Assembly (NCBI RefSeq): GCF_900176355.1
Contig: NZ_FWXI01000005.1
Coordinates: 62,001 to 126,000, forward strand
Direction of reading: 5' to 3'
DNA length: 64,000 bases
From: Sporomusa malonica
GTDB taxonomy: Bacteria > Bacillota > Negativicutes > Sporomusales > Sporomusaceae
The position numbers and the translations under genes are program-made. The notes beneath the pieces are model-generated. The model ran no database searches. It was given only the letters and a program-made list of their open reading frames with translations, and was not told the DNA's origin. Positions 44,859 through 53,091 of this stretch are shown here, one piece after another. Each line of letters begins with the position of its first letter. Within the stretch, counting starts at the first letter, position 1.

Positions 44859-47096
44859 ATGGACCAAGAAGAACAACAAATTGAGCTAGCAAGACTAGCA
44901 GAAACACTCTGTCAGGTGCGGCAGCAGATTGAAATAAGTGAGCATACGTCTAACAAACACCGTCATTCACTACAGGCTACTATGAAGGAATATTGGAAAG
45001 CAGGCGGCGGCAGTTCCACTGACGAGGCGCAGCTTATCGAAACTATGAACAGACAACGGGCGCTGTCTTCGCATGTTCATCAGACTGTCGGCCAACTGCG
45101 CAAAATGCAGAAGTCTCCTTATTTTGGGCGTATTGATTTTGCCGAAGCTGACCTTTGCCAGGCAGAGCCAATCTATATTGGTATTGGCAGTTTGGCGGAT
45201 CTTGAAACAGGAGACTTTCTCATTTACGACTGGCGCGCACCGGTATCCAGTATGTTTTACGATTACGGACGGGGCCATGCCTCGTACCACTGCCCTGCCG
45301 GAACTATCGCAGGCGCTATTATACTCAAACGTCAATATAAAATAGTAGATGGTCAGATAGAGTATATGTTTGACTCTGATTTGAAGATTGATGACGAAAT
45401 CCTCCAACAGATACTAGGCAAAAGTGCTGATGACAAAATGCACACTATCGTTAATAGCATACAGCGCGAACAAAACCAGATTATCCGCGATCAAACCCAT
45501 AAAGTGATATTTGTTGAAGGCCCGGCTGGCAGCGGTAAAACGTCGGTCGCCTTGCATCGGGTAGCCTTTTTGCTATATCAAGACCGCGAAAAACTAACCG
45601 CTCAAAATGTCCTTATTTTGTCACCTAATCACGTCTTTGGTGATTATATCTCCAACGTCCTGCCGGAAATCGGCGAAGAGAATGTTCTGCAAATGACATT
45701 CCAGGACTATGTGTCCCGGTCAACAGCACAAATCCCCCTCCAGTTTGAAACCCGTACCGTTTATCTAGAACGCATGCTGGCGGCCAATCCCAGTAGAAAA
45801 CGGGCGGCTAATATTAGGTTCAAATCTTCAAGCAGGTTTGCCCAGGTACTCACCCGATATTTGGAGTGGTTGGCGTCAGACTGGATTAATGAACATCCTG
45901 CCCTCATGGTACAGGGAGAAACCATCTTCCGTCAGGACGAATGGCGGCACTATTATACTGGCAGCTTTTGCATGATGCCTCCGGTATTACGATTGGAAAA
46001 AATAAGAACAATTTTGCAAAATCGAATGCGTGATCTGGTTCATGCTATCCGCCAGGAGAAAATGGAGAAATTGGCGGCCTCTGGTGAGGAGGTTAACGAA
46101 AAAGTCATAAAAGCATTGGCGAGAATCCAGGCTAGAGATGAGCTGCGGCCAATCACTGACCAAATTGAACAACTGACTACACTAGATATTGTATCCGAAT
46201 TCAAAAGCATGTTTAAAGATGACAGACTATATTTGAAAACGGGAATACCCATTCCCGATGAGTGGCAAATAATTAAAACCCAAACGCTTAGATCTATATG
46301 CCAAGGACTGCTTTCATATGAAGATATAGCGCCGTTTCTGTACTTTCAGGGTGTACTGCAAGGCTTTCCAGTTAAAGCAGATATTAAACATGTTGTAATA
46401 GACGAAGCACAGGATTACACAACCCTTCACTATAAGATACTTGCGCAGCTGTTTCCCCACAGCTCTTGGACAGTAGTCGGCGACCCCGCGCAATTGGTTC
46501 AACCTTTTTTTGAGTTGGCAAGTTTTGCAGAGGCTGGTTATATCCTCGGTGGAGAGCAGACACTTCTTTTCCGTCTGACAAAAAGCTACCGCTCGACTAG
46601 AGAGATACAAGCCTTCTGCCAGTCATTACTGCCTGATGCGAAGCAAGTACAGTCTGTTAATCGTCCTGGCCCACTGCCCACTATTACCCAAGTGGAAAAC
46701 CCACAGGAAATGGCGTTGGTTATTGCTGAAACTGTACAGTCTATGTTGGATCAAGGCTGGCGCTCAATCGGACTTATTGCCAAGAATGCAGCTCAAGCCA
46801 TGGCTGTATATCTCATGCTTGGAGATTCCGTTAGATCTACCCTTGTAACCAAGGAAGAAGATGACTTCTATCACGGCATCGTTATTATTCCCTCCTATCT
46901 GGCAAAAGGCTTAGAATTTGACGCCGTACTGGTACTGAATGCAGACTTAGTCAATTACAGCCATGAGCAGGACCGTCATATCTTATATACCATTTGCACA
47001 CGGGCGTTGCATCGTTTGTACCTGTATTATACAGATACCCTTTCGCCGTTCATCGCGCAGATAAGTAAAGATTTATACCAGATAGCCAAAGTGTAG
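44859..47096 (+). CDS. helD: HelD-like UvrD-family helicase, RNA polymerase recycling factor
   Basis: HelD pries stalled RNA polymerase from nucleic acid using a UvrD-like motor. The 745-aa protein has an N-terminal coiled arm (about 1-70, for the secondary channel), Walker A GPAGSGKTSVALHRV, Walker B VIDEAQDYT, motif KSYRSTREI and a C-terminal helicase block with LAKGLEFDAVLVLNAD. The position of the long insertion between motifs I and II matches HelD rather than UvrD or PcrA. ATG 44859 is preceded by GAGGAGGT. It stands alone on the plus strand. Confidence 0.9.
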   Translation: MDQEEQQIELARLAETLCQVRQQIEISEHTSNKHRHSLQATMKEYWKAGGGSSTDEAQLIETMNRQRALSSHVHQTVGQLRKMQKSPYFGRIDFAEADLCQAEPIYIGIGSLADLETGDFLIYDWRAPVSSMFYDYGRGHASYHCPAGTIAGAIILKRQYKIVDGQIEYMFDSDLKIDDEILQQILGKSADDKMHTIVNSIQREQNQIIRDQTHKVIFVEGPAGSGKTSVALHRVAFLLYQDREKLTAQNVLILSPNHVFGDYISNVLPEIGEENVLQMTFQDYVSRSTAQIPLQFETRTVYLERMLAANPSRKRAANIRFKSSSRFAQVLTRYLEWLASDWINEHPALMVQGETIFRQDEWRHYYTGSFCMMPPVLRLEKIRTILQNRMRDLVHAIRQEKMEKLAASGEEVNEKVIKALARIQARDELRPITDQIEQLTTLDIVSEFKSMFKDDRLYLKTGIPIPDEWQIIKTQTLRSICQGLLSYEDIAPFLYFQGVLQGFPVKADIKHVVIDEAQDYTTLHYKILAQLFPHSSWTVVGDPAQLVQPFFELASFAEAGYILGGEQTLLFRLTKSYRSTREIQAFCQSLLPDAKQVQSVNRPGPLPTITQVENPQEMALVIAETVQSMLDQGWRSIGLIAKNAAQAMAVYLMLGDSVRSTLVTKEEDDFYHGIVIIPSYLAKGLEFDAVLVLNADLVNYSHEQDRHILYTICTRALHRLYLYYTDTLSPFIAQISKDLYQIAKV

Positions 47097-47104
47097 CAAT
47101 AAAA

Positions 47105-47129
47105 GCAAAAAAGCTGCCTTTCGGCAGCT
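47105..47129 (-). terminator. Terminator between helD and the LysM gene
   Basis: AGCTGCC/GGCAGCT stem with a GAAA loop, followed on the minus strand by TTTTTTGCTTTT. It lies between the two convergent genes and ends the LysM transcript; it may also serve helD. Confidence 0.85.
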
Positions 47130-47148
47130 ATATATTGGAATACTTATT

Positions 47149-47412
47149 TTATCTACTTACCGGCACCTTTAAGGCTTGCCCGGGATACACTTGCGCATTA
47201 TTATTTAATTTATTTAATTGCCTGATAGCAAATACCTTTTCTCTGATATCATCTTTGTCTGTGATGTAGTTAGCAGCAATTTTCCAAACGGTATCCCCTG
47301 GTTTCACATAGACTGTTTCATAGGAAAAAGAACCGAAAAAGGCACTCGAACTGGCTAAGGGAGTAATTGTCAATAAAGCAAGAACTAGGGAGAGTATGAA
47401 TAGGGTTCTCAT
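47149..47412 (-). CDS. LysM-domain small protein, possible SOS cell-division suppressor (YneA-like)
   Basis: An 87-aa protein with an N-terminal hydrophobic segment (FILSLVLALLTITPLASSS) acting as signal or membrane anchor, followed by one LysM domain (about 35-85, YVKPGDTVWKIAANY...NNAQVYPGQALKVP). Length and layout match YneA, the B. subtilis SOS protein that halts division until DNA is repaired. The start is ATG 47412 with a GAGGTG site. Its promoter is covered by LexA-like boxes, which is the main support for an SOS role; unlike in B. subtilis, lexA is not the neighbour. It could also be a plain LysM wall-binding protein. Confidence 0.78.
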   Translation of the reverse strand: MRTLFILSLVLALLTITPLASSSAFFGSFSYETVYVKPGDTVWKIAANYITDKDDIREKVFAIRQLNKLNNNAQVYPGQALKVPVSR

Positions 47413-47429
47413 TATAATAAACACCTCAC

Positions 47430-47514
47430 TGAACTTATGTTCGATTCATATTTATTATAGCACGTACATATGTTCTGCGCAAGTATGTTCGGTAGATATT
47501 TCGAACTTATGTTT
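47430..47514 (-). promoter_or_regulatory. SOS promoter with four LexA-like boxes
   Basis: A minus-strand promoter TTGCGC-N17-TATAAT has its -10 at 47454-47459. GAAC-N4-GTTC-type boxes lie at 47431-47442 (exact GAAC/GTTC, just upstream of the ribosome-binding site), 47464-47475 (GTAC/GTTC, in the -35/-10 spacer), 47479-47490 (GCAA/GTTC, over the -35) and 47503-47514 (GAAC/GTTT). The consensus for Firmicutes LexA is CGAACATATGTTCG. Confidence 0.82.
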
Positions 47515-47523
47515 GCAAATGCT

Positions 47524-48045
47524 TTATTGAGCTCTGAAGTCGCGAGGAAACTTAATTGAACCGATAGTCGGTCTGTTTTGCCCGAATTCATAGGCAAGGC
47601 ATCTTATTGGCTTCCCGTCTTTATACTTCCCGTTTCCACTCGTAAAATTTTGTTTAAAATGGCCACATTGATTTGCTTTATTAAAGCGGCAACCAGGACA
47701 ATCGGCGGTAGGAACAACAATCCCTTCCTGTGCCGAAATTATAAACTGTTTTGCATTTAACAGCTCGTTTAAATAATCTTTAATAAGTTTAGTTATACCT
47801 TCTGTCTGCAAGCCGTTCAATTTTTGCAGGTGCTTGATTGCCTTATAAAGTTCAATCTCATAGGGGTGGATATCAGGTATTTGTGCGAGAAGTTCTAAAT
47901 TGTCAGTTAGCGATTTAAGCTTCTCCTTAGCCTGTATGGGATTTGAGCCAAGATAAATAGATGTATTTTTGGGGAGTTTTGTTTCGGGATTATAGACGCT
48001 ATTTTTTAAATAAAATGTACCATTTTTGCGAATTTCAACATTCAT
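47524..48045 (-). CDS. Unknown protein with a Cys-rich cluster
   Basis: A protein of 173 aa when started at ATG 48045, which is seven bases from a GAGGTG site; the ATG at 48051 is too close to it. The N-terminal part is beta-like (VEIRKNGTFYLKNSVYN), the middle helical (about 45-115), and the C-terminal part contains ADCPGCRFNKANQCGHF and later PIRCLAYEFG, so four cysteines and a histidine could bind zinc or an iron-sulfur cluster. I do not recognise the family. Its promoter is overlapped by a perfect 16-bp palindrome, suggesting tight control. The LexA-controlled LysM gene is 111 bp downstream. Confidence 0.7.
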   Translation of the reverse strand: MNVEIRKNGTFYLKNSVYNPETKLPKNTSIYLGSNPIQAKEKLKSLTDNLELLAQIPDIHPYEIELYKAIKHLQKLNGLQTEGITKLIKDYLNELLNAKQFIISAQEGIVVPTADCPGCRFNKANQCGHFKQNFTSGNGKYKDGKPIRCLAYEFGQNRPTIGSIKFPRDFRAQ

Positions 48046-48144
48046 TTTCATTCACCTCTGGAGATTAACGTTTTGTACTCATAGAATTGTGTGTGAGTGA
48101 AGAACGTAGTAAAACCGGTAAACTCACAAACTTATTGTGAATAT

Positions 48145-48197
48145 ATTATAACATCACATTTATAAACTCACAAATGCAATATGAGTTTATAAATGTG
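48145..48197 (-). promoter_or_regulatory. Promoter with 16-bp palindromic operator
   Basis: Minus-strand TTGTGA (48168-48173), a 17-bp spacer and TATAAT (48145-48150). CACATTTATAAACTCA (48155-48170) and its perfect inverse (48182-48197) flank an 11-bp centre that includes the -35. The ten bases AACTCACAAA also recur at 48121-48130, downstream of the promoter. This looks like a repressor operator. Confidence 0.65.
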
Positions 48198-48221
48198 GAA
48201 AAACCAGCCATATAGCTGGTC
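48198..48221 (-). terminator. Terminator of guaD and the purine island
   Basis: ACCAGC/GCTGGT stem with a short loop, followed on the minus strand by TTTTTCC, 31 bp past the guanine deaminase stop. Confidence 0.75.
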
Positions 48222-48251
48222 TTAAAACCCCACTTCATTCGGAGGAATCTA

Positions 48252-49526
48252 CTATATTCTACTTTGTATCTCCTGCCCTGCAATGTATCTGGCAACTATG
48301 TTAGAAGCATCCAAGGCATATATATAACGTTGCAATCTTTCAACAGGTGAAGCTTTTTGTGCCATTTCCGTATTATCCTCAATCACCAGAGCATCAAAGG
48401 AATAACCTTTTTCAAAACTCCCTACCCGGCCAAAAAACTTCCCTCCTCCTTTTGTTGCCATATAAAAGACTTCAGACAACGTCAACGGATCGCACTGATG
48501 ATCGAAAACATAGTTTATTTTGGACAGTTGGATGGCTTTAACCATAGCCTGCGTCATCGACAAAGAGTGTCCGGCTCCTACATCACTTCCCAGGCCAACC
48601 TGCACTGCTGCATTTAACAATTTTCTGACAGGCATAATTCCGCTTGCCAGGTTTATATTGGAATCAGGGCAATGCACAGTTACCACCTGATTGCTTTTTA
48701 TGCACTCGATAGCCTCTTGCGTTAAATAGATGCAGTGAGCCATCAAGGTTGGTGTCTGCCCGAATAATCCATAGTGGTTGTATACCTGATGATAGTCCGA
48801 TTGGTCAGGAAACAGCTCCGCCACCCATTTTACCTCACCCGGGTTCTCAGATAAATGTGATTGAACCGGCGCGTTATACTTAACCGCCAGCTTGCCGAGG
48901 CCGGCAAGAAGTTCACCGGTACTGGTCGGAGCAAACCTGGGAGTAATAATGGGGTTTACCAGCGAAGTACTACTCCATCTTTCAAAAAATTCCTCGGTAT
49001 CTCTTAAAGATTGTTGCGTATCCTCTCTTAAGAAATCAGGACAATTAACGTCCATATTGACCTTTCCCACATAAGCTCCCAGTCCTCTTCTAGACAAAAT
49101 GTCACAAAGCAGGTTGCTGCTGTCTTTATGGATGGTGGCAAATAGAACGGCCCGTGTCGTCCCCTGTCTTATCAACTCTTCGGTAAAAGCTTCATATACT
49201 TGTGCTGCATAGCCTGTATCCGTGAACTTGGCTTCCTCTTTAAAAGTATACTCATTCAGCCAGTCCAACAGCTCAAGGTCTAATCCAAGACCTCTTTGGT
49301 TAAACTGTGCTGCGTGGGTATGCAGATCGACAAAGCCAGGAATGATTAGTCGATTACCATGGTCGATTATCCTGCATCCAGCATACTCCGCGGGCAGTTG
49401 TTTATAAATTTCGCTGATGATGCCATTATGTACAACAAGGTAACTATCTTGACGAACTTCAAACCCCGCACTGTCCGGAGTAAAAATAATTGTTCCTTTA
49501 AGAATAAGAATGTTTTCTTTTTTCAC
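48252..49526 (-). CDS. guaD: Guanine deaminase
   Basis: Hydrolyses guanine to xanthine and ammonia. A 424-aa metal-dependent amidohydrolase: the zinc ligands are in DLHTHAAQF, QSHLSEN and the GSDVGAG aspartate, with MAHCIYL between. The GLGLDLELLDWLNEYTF block is the family's substrate loop and separates it from chlorohydrolases. The start is GTG 49526 with a GAGGGCG stretch. As the last gene of the island it feeds guanine into the xanthine dehydrogenase encoded just upstream. Confidence 0.92.
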   Translation of the reverse strand: MKKENILILKGTIIFTPDSAGFEVRQDSYLVVHNGIISEIYKQLPAEYAGCRIIDHGNRLIIPGFVDLHTHAAQFNQRGLGLDLELLDWLNEYTFKEEAKFTDTGYAAQVYEAFTEELIRQGTTRAVLFATIHKDSSNLLCDILSRRGLGAYVGKVNMDVNCPDFLREDTQQSLRDTEEFFERWSSTSLVNPIITPRFAPTSTGELLAGLGKLAVKYNAPVQSHLSENPGEVKWVAELFPDQSDYHQVYNHYGLFGQTPTLMAHCIYLTQEAIECIKSNQVVTVHCPDSNINLASGIMPVRKLLNAAVQVGLGSDVGAGHSLSMTQAMVKAIQLSKINYVFDHQCDPLTLSEVFYMATKGGGKFFGRVGSFEKGYSFDALVIEDNTEMAQKASPVERLQRYIYALDASNIVARYIAGQEIQSRI

Positions 49527-49568
49527 GATCGCCCTCTACTTTCGCAAAATAATGAAAGATCGTTTGGA

Positions 49569-50387
49569 TCAGATACCATTGCTTTCAAGAAAGTCACGCA
49601 GTAAATTCATACAGACAGCCTTTCTGTATTCTGCCGAAATTCTGCCTCTGATAGGAACAATGGCCTGATTATAGGCTGTAAGATACGCTTCCCTGACAGC
49701 CTTTGCCTCTGCAAGCGTCTTGCCGGTCAGCATAGCATCAAGCTCTGCCCGTCTGATGATAACGTCACTGACTGCACCGAAGGCAGTCATGCAGTTAACA
49801 ATCTTACCTTTGGCTACATTAAGAATGGCCGCAAAGGATACCCGGGAAATGGCTAAAGCATCTCTTGCCCCAACCTTCTTATAGTAGTAATTACCAAGAC
49901 CTGTTTTATGCATGAGAATCTCAACTAAGAGTTCATCCGCTGCCAGAGCAGTCTTCTTCCTACCAAGATAGAACTCGGTAATGGGAATTATCCGTTCGCC
50001 CCTGCTGCTGGCAAGACGTAGTTTAGCGTCTGTTGCAACAAAGATCAGGGCACTGTCTGCTTTAGGCGATCCATTGCAAATATTGCCGCCAACGGTACCG
50101 AGGTTGCGGATGGCCGGTGCTGCAATCTGAGAAACAGCTTCCTTTAAAATAGCGGGAGTCAGCTCACTTTCAAGAATGTCAGTAAAGGTGCAGGCAGCTC
50201 CAATCCGGATATATTCGGTATCTTCTACAATTTTTTTCATCTCAGGTACTTTATTAAGAAACAGATATATCGCGTTATCATCTGGCTCAATCATCAAATC
50301 GGTCCCGCCGCTGTAAGGAATTACCGTTTTTTGGGCCAGGATATCCAATGCTTCGTTCAAAGCAGCAGCCTGATAACCATTTACCAT
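49569..50387 (-). CDS. Xanthine dehydrogenase-type FAD-binding subunit
   Basis: The medium subunit of a three-subunit molybdenum hydroxylase, 272 aa. The FAD site is seen in PYSGGTDLMIE and TVGGNICNGSPKADSA. It takes electrons from the iron-sulfur subunit and passes them to NAD+ or another acceptor. Its start overlaps the [2Fe-2S] gene by 7 bp. Called XdhB in E. coli nomenclature. Confidence 0.92.
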   Translation of the reverse strand: MVNGYQAAALNEALDILAQKTVIPYSGGTDLMIEPDDNAIYLFLNKVPEMKKIVEDTEYIRIGAACTFTDILESELTPAILKEAVSQIAAPAIRNLGTVGGNICNGSPKADSALIFVATDAKLRLASSRGERIIPITEFYLGRKKTALAADELLVEILMHKTGLGNYYYKKVGARDALAISRVSFAAILNVAKGKIVNCMTAFGAVSDVIIRRAELDAMLTGKTLAEAKAVREAYLTAYNQAIVPIRGRISAEYRKAVCMNLLRDFLESNGI

Positions 50388-50851
50388 AAACCTCTCCCCT
50401 CCTTTGCTGCCAATTTAATGGCCTCCACAATAGCATTATAGCCGGTGCACCGGCAAAGATTACCGGAAATGCCCTCGCGAATTTCAGCTTCGGTAGGGTT
50501 GGGATTCTTAGCAAGAATACATTCGGATGCAAGTATCATACCTGGAATACAAAAACCGCATTGTACCGCACTGACAAAAGCATAGGCCTTATCCAAAACT
50601 GCGAAACGCTCTGTTTCACGATAACCTTCTATAGTCATAACCGTACTTCCTGCAATATGCCCCATAGCTACCATGCAGGAGTTAACTAACCTGCCATCGA
50701 GGATGACAGAACAGGCACCGCATTCCCCTTCCTTACAGCCGCACTTCACACCGGTGAGCGTAAACTCATTGCGAAGTACATCCAGTAAGCGTGCATTTGC
50801 TTTGGCTGATGATGTAACCTCTTGGCCGTTAAGAATAAATTCTATCATCAT
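50381..50851 (-). CDS. Xanthine dehydrogenase-type [2Fe-2S] subunit
   Basis: The small subunit, 156 aa, with two [2Fe-2S] clusters: the plant-type CGCKEGECGACSV with a distal Cys (NSCMVAMG), and the helical QCGFCIPGM with NLCRCTGYN. It relays electrons from the molybdenum centre to the FAD subunit. It overlaps the molybdenum subunit gene by 23 bp and the FAD gene by 7 bp, so the three are surely co-translated. Named XdhC in E. coli. Confidence 0.94.
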   Translation of the reverse strand: MMIEFILNGQEVTSSAKANARLLDVLRNEFTLTGVKCGCKEGECGACSVILDGRLVNSCMVAMGHIAGSTVMTIEGYRETERFAVLDKAYAFVSAVQCGFCIPGMILASECILAKNPNPTEAEIREGISGNLCRCTGYNAIVEAIKLAAKEGRGLW

Positions 50852-52961
50852 TTTTCGCCTCCTGCAAAATTCTCATGGTATCTTCCGGTGTGAACGGCAC
50901 CTTATTTATATTAGCTCCAAGAGCATTTTCCATTGCTTCTGCATAAGCCGGAGCCACACCCACAAGCGGAAGCTCACCTGCCCCCTTGGCTCCATAGGGA
51001 CCGTGGGTATATGGATTATTCATAATTTCAGTCACCAGATTCGGGACGTCGACTGCTGTCGGAATGATATAGTCACTATAACTGGTATTACGAATTATGC
51101 CTTTATCATTGTAATCCATCTGCTCCATCGAGGCATAACCAATTCCCTGGAGGAATCCGCCCTGCATCTGTCCCTGAATAATGTTTAAATCAATGGGAAC
51201 ACCTACATCATAAATACCCCATGCCCCAAGAATTTTTGATGTGGCAGTAAGTGTGTCAACTTCCAATTCAATGGCATTAACAGACCAGGAATAGGTCGGA
51301 TAGGCATCTCCTTTGAAGTTTTCCAGATTAAAAGGAATTACAAAATCAGGCTCAGCGAAGTGTTCTTCGATAACTTGTTCCACTCCTGGCTGCCATTCTT
51401 TTTTTAGCTTCTCTGCGGCTCGCTGCAGCAATCCCCCTACAGTCATCAATGACCGGCTGGCTACTGTAGGACCCGAGTCTGGCACTCTATCGGTATCCGG
51501 GTTATCTATATGCACATGGTCATACGCAATACCAAGCGTATCGGCCACAATCTTACAGAAAGTTGTTTTAAGACCTTGACCTATATCTGTATTGCTTGTG
51601 AGAAGCTCTACCGTATCATTGGCGTTTTTCCTGATTTTCACGATAGCCTTAATAATATCACGCTCACCGCTGCCGGTAAAACCACAGCCATGAAAGAACA
51701 TGGACATACCAATCCCCTTACGGTATCGCCCTGTTTGATTCTGGTATAGCTTGCGTTTTGCCCGGTAATCGCAAAGCTCATCCAAACGCTGAATCATTTC
51801 CGGCAATGGTACATGGAAATGATATTTGCCGCTGGTTGAAGTGGCATCTCCTTGTTTGGCGATGTATTTTTCTTTTAGTTCAAGAGAATCCATCCCCAGC
51901 TCCTTGGCAATATGCCCCATCATCATTTCCACTGCAAAGAAAGTCTGTGGCGCCCCAAAGCCGCGATAGGCGCCGCAAGGTACAGTATTTGTCTTCACGG
52001 CGCGTCCGGTAACCCGAAGATTATCTATGCGATATACACCGTTTGCGCAAATCAGGCCACGCTGCAAAACAACGGGAGAAAGGGTAGTATATGCACCACT
52101 ATTAAATAAGACTTCAATATCCATACCGGTAATTTCACCGTTTTTAATGGCTACTTTATAGGTACAAATGGATGGATGGCGTTTTGAGGTAAACTCCATG
52201 TCTTCCCGCCGGTCAAATATAACCTTTACCGGCTTGTTTGCCTTTTGGGCTGCTACTGCGGTCTGACAAGCCAATATAGAAGGAAAGGCTTCCTTGCCGC
52301 CAAAGCCCCCACCTGTAACATCCTGGATAACCTGAACATCCTTCTCCTCATAACCTAATGCTTTGGCGACAGCACCATGGACATAGTATGGACATTGCAT
52401 CGAGCCGCGTACTGTCATACGTCTGTCATGAGGATATGCAATGATTCCCTGTGTTTCCAGATAAGCCTGTTCCTGATACCCGGTCTGAAAGGTTTCGATA
52501 AAAACCTGTTCGGCTTCTGCTAAAGCTTTATCAATATCACCTTTGGCGTAGTTGTAGTTGAAAAAAACAGTATTCGATGTGAGTATATCAAGCAGTGGAA
52601 CTTGTTCTTCATATACTACAACAATCTCATGCAAAATTCTTGCCACTTCTTTACAATCAGGACCAACAACCATCAAAATTGGTTCACCGACATACTCCAC
52701 AGTTTCCTCAGCATAAATCGGGCTATCATCAAGAACAATATGGACGCGGTTTACACCGGCTACGTCGTTCTTGTCAACAACCAAATATCCTTCAGGCAAT
52801 TCAGGTAAAATAATGTCGGCGATGCGAGCTTTGGCCTTTGCCGAATGCAATAGTTTGCCATAAAGCATACCGTCTAGTACATGATCATCCACATAAAGAG
52901 CACGACCGCTTATTTTAGCGTCGTGATCTTTTTTCTTTGTCCATTCACTAATCTTTTCCAT
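50829..52961 (-). CDS. Xanthine dehydrogenase-type molybdenum-binding subunit
   Basis: The large catalytic subunit, 710 aa, hydroxylating purines at the molybdopterin centre. It has the GGGFGGKEA and RGFGAPQTFF molybdopterin blocks and the C-terminal AKGAGELPLVGVAPA containing the catalytic glutamate (GAGE). Xanthine or hypoxanthine is likely given guaD and the rest of the island, but related purines and nicotinate are not excluded by sequence. ATG 52961 is chosen for its GGAGGCG site. Called XdhA in E. coli. Confidence 0.92.
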   Translation of the reverse strand: MEKISEWTKKKDHDAKISGRALYVDDHVLDGMLYGKLLHSAKAKARIADIILPELPEGYLVVDKNDVAGVNRVHIVLDDSPIYAEETVEYVGEPILMVVGPDCKEVARILHEIVVVYEEQVPLLDILTSNTVFFNYNYAKGDIDKALAEAEQVFIETFQTGYQEQAYLETQGIIAYPHDRRMTVRGSMQCPYYVHGAVAKALGYEEKDVQVIQDVTGGGFGGKEAFPSILACQTAVAAQKANKPVKVIFDRREDMEFTSKRHPSICTYKVAIKNGEITGMDIEVLFNSGAYTTLSPVVLQRGLICANGVYRIDNLRVTGRAVKTNTVPCGAYRGFGAPQTFFAVEMMMGHIAKELGMDSLELKEKYIAKQGDATSTSGKYHFHVPLPEMIQRLDELCDYRAKRKLYQNQTGRYRKGIGMSMFFHGCGFTGSGERDIIKAIVKIRKNANDTVELLTSNTDIGQGLKTTFCKIVADTLGIAYDHVHIDNPDTDRVPDSGPTVASRSLMTVGGLLQRAAEKLKKEWQPGVEQVIEEHFAEPDFVIPFNLENFKGDAYPTYSWSVNAIELEVDTLTATSKILGAWGIYDVGVPIDLNIIQGQMQGGFLQGIGYASMEQMDYNDKGIIRNTSYSDYIIPTAVDVPNLVTEIMNNPYTHGPYGAKGAGELPLVGVAPAYAEAMENALGANINKVPFTPEDTMRILQEAKNDDRIYS

Positions 52962-53091
52962 ACCGCGCCTCCCATACATTGAAGAATAAGCATTTCAACA
53001 TCGCTAAGCCGCATAACTACTGCATCTAAACTAATAAATCAGGATGAGACCGAAAACTCCATGTATATAACAGCCACTTCATGTATTTATG

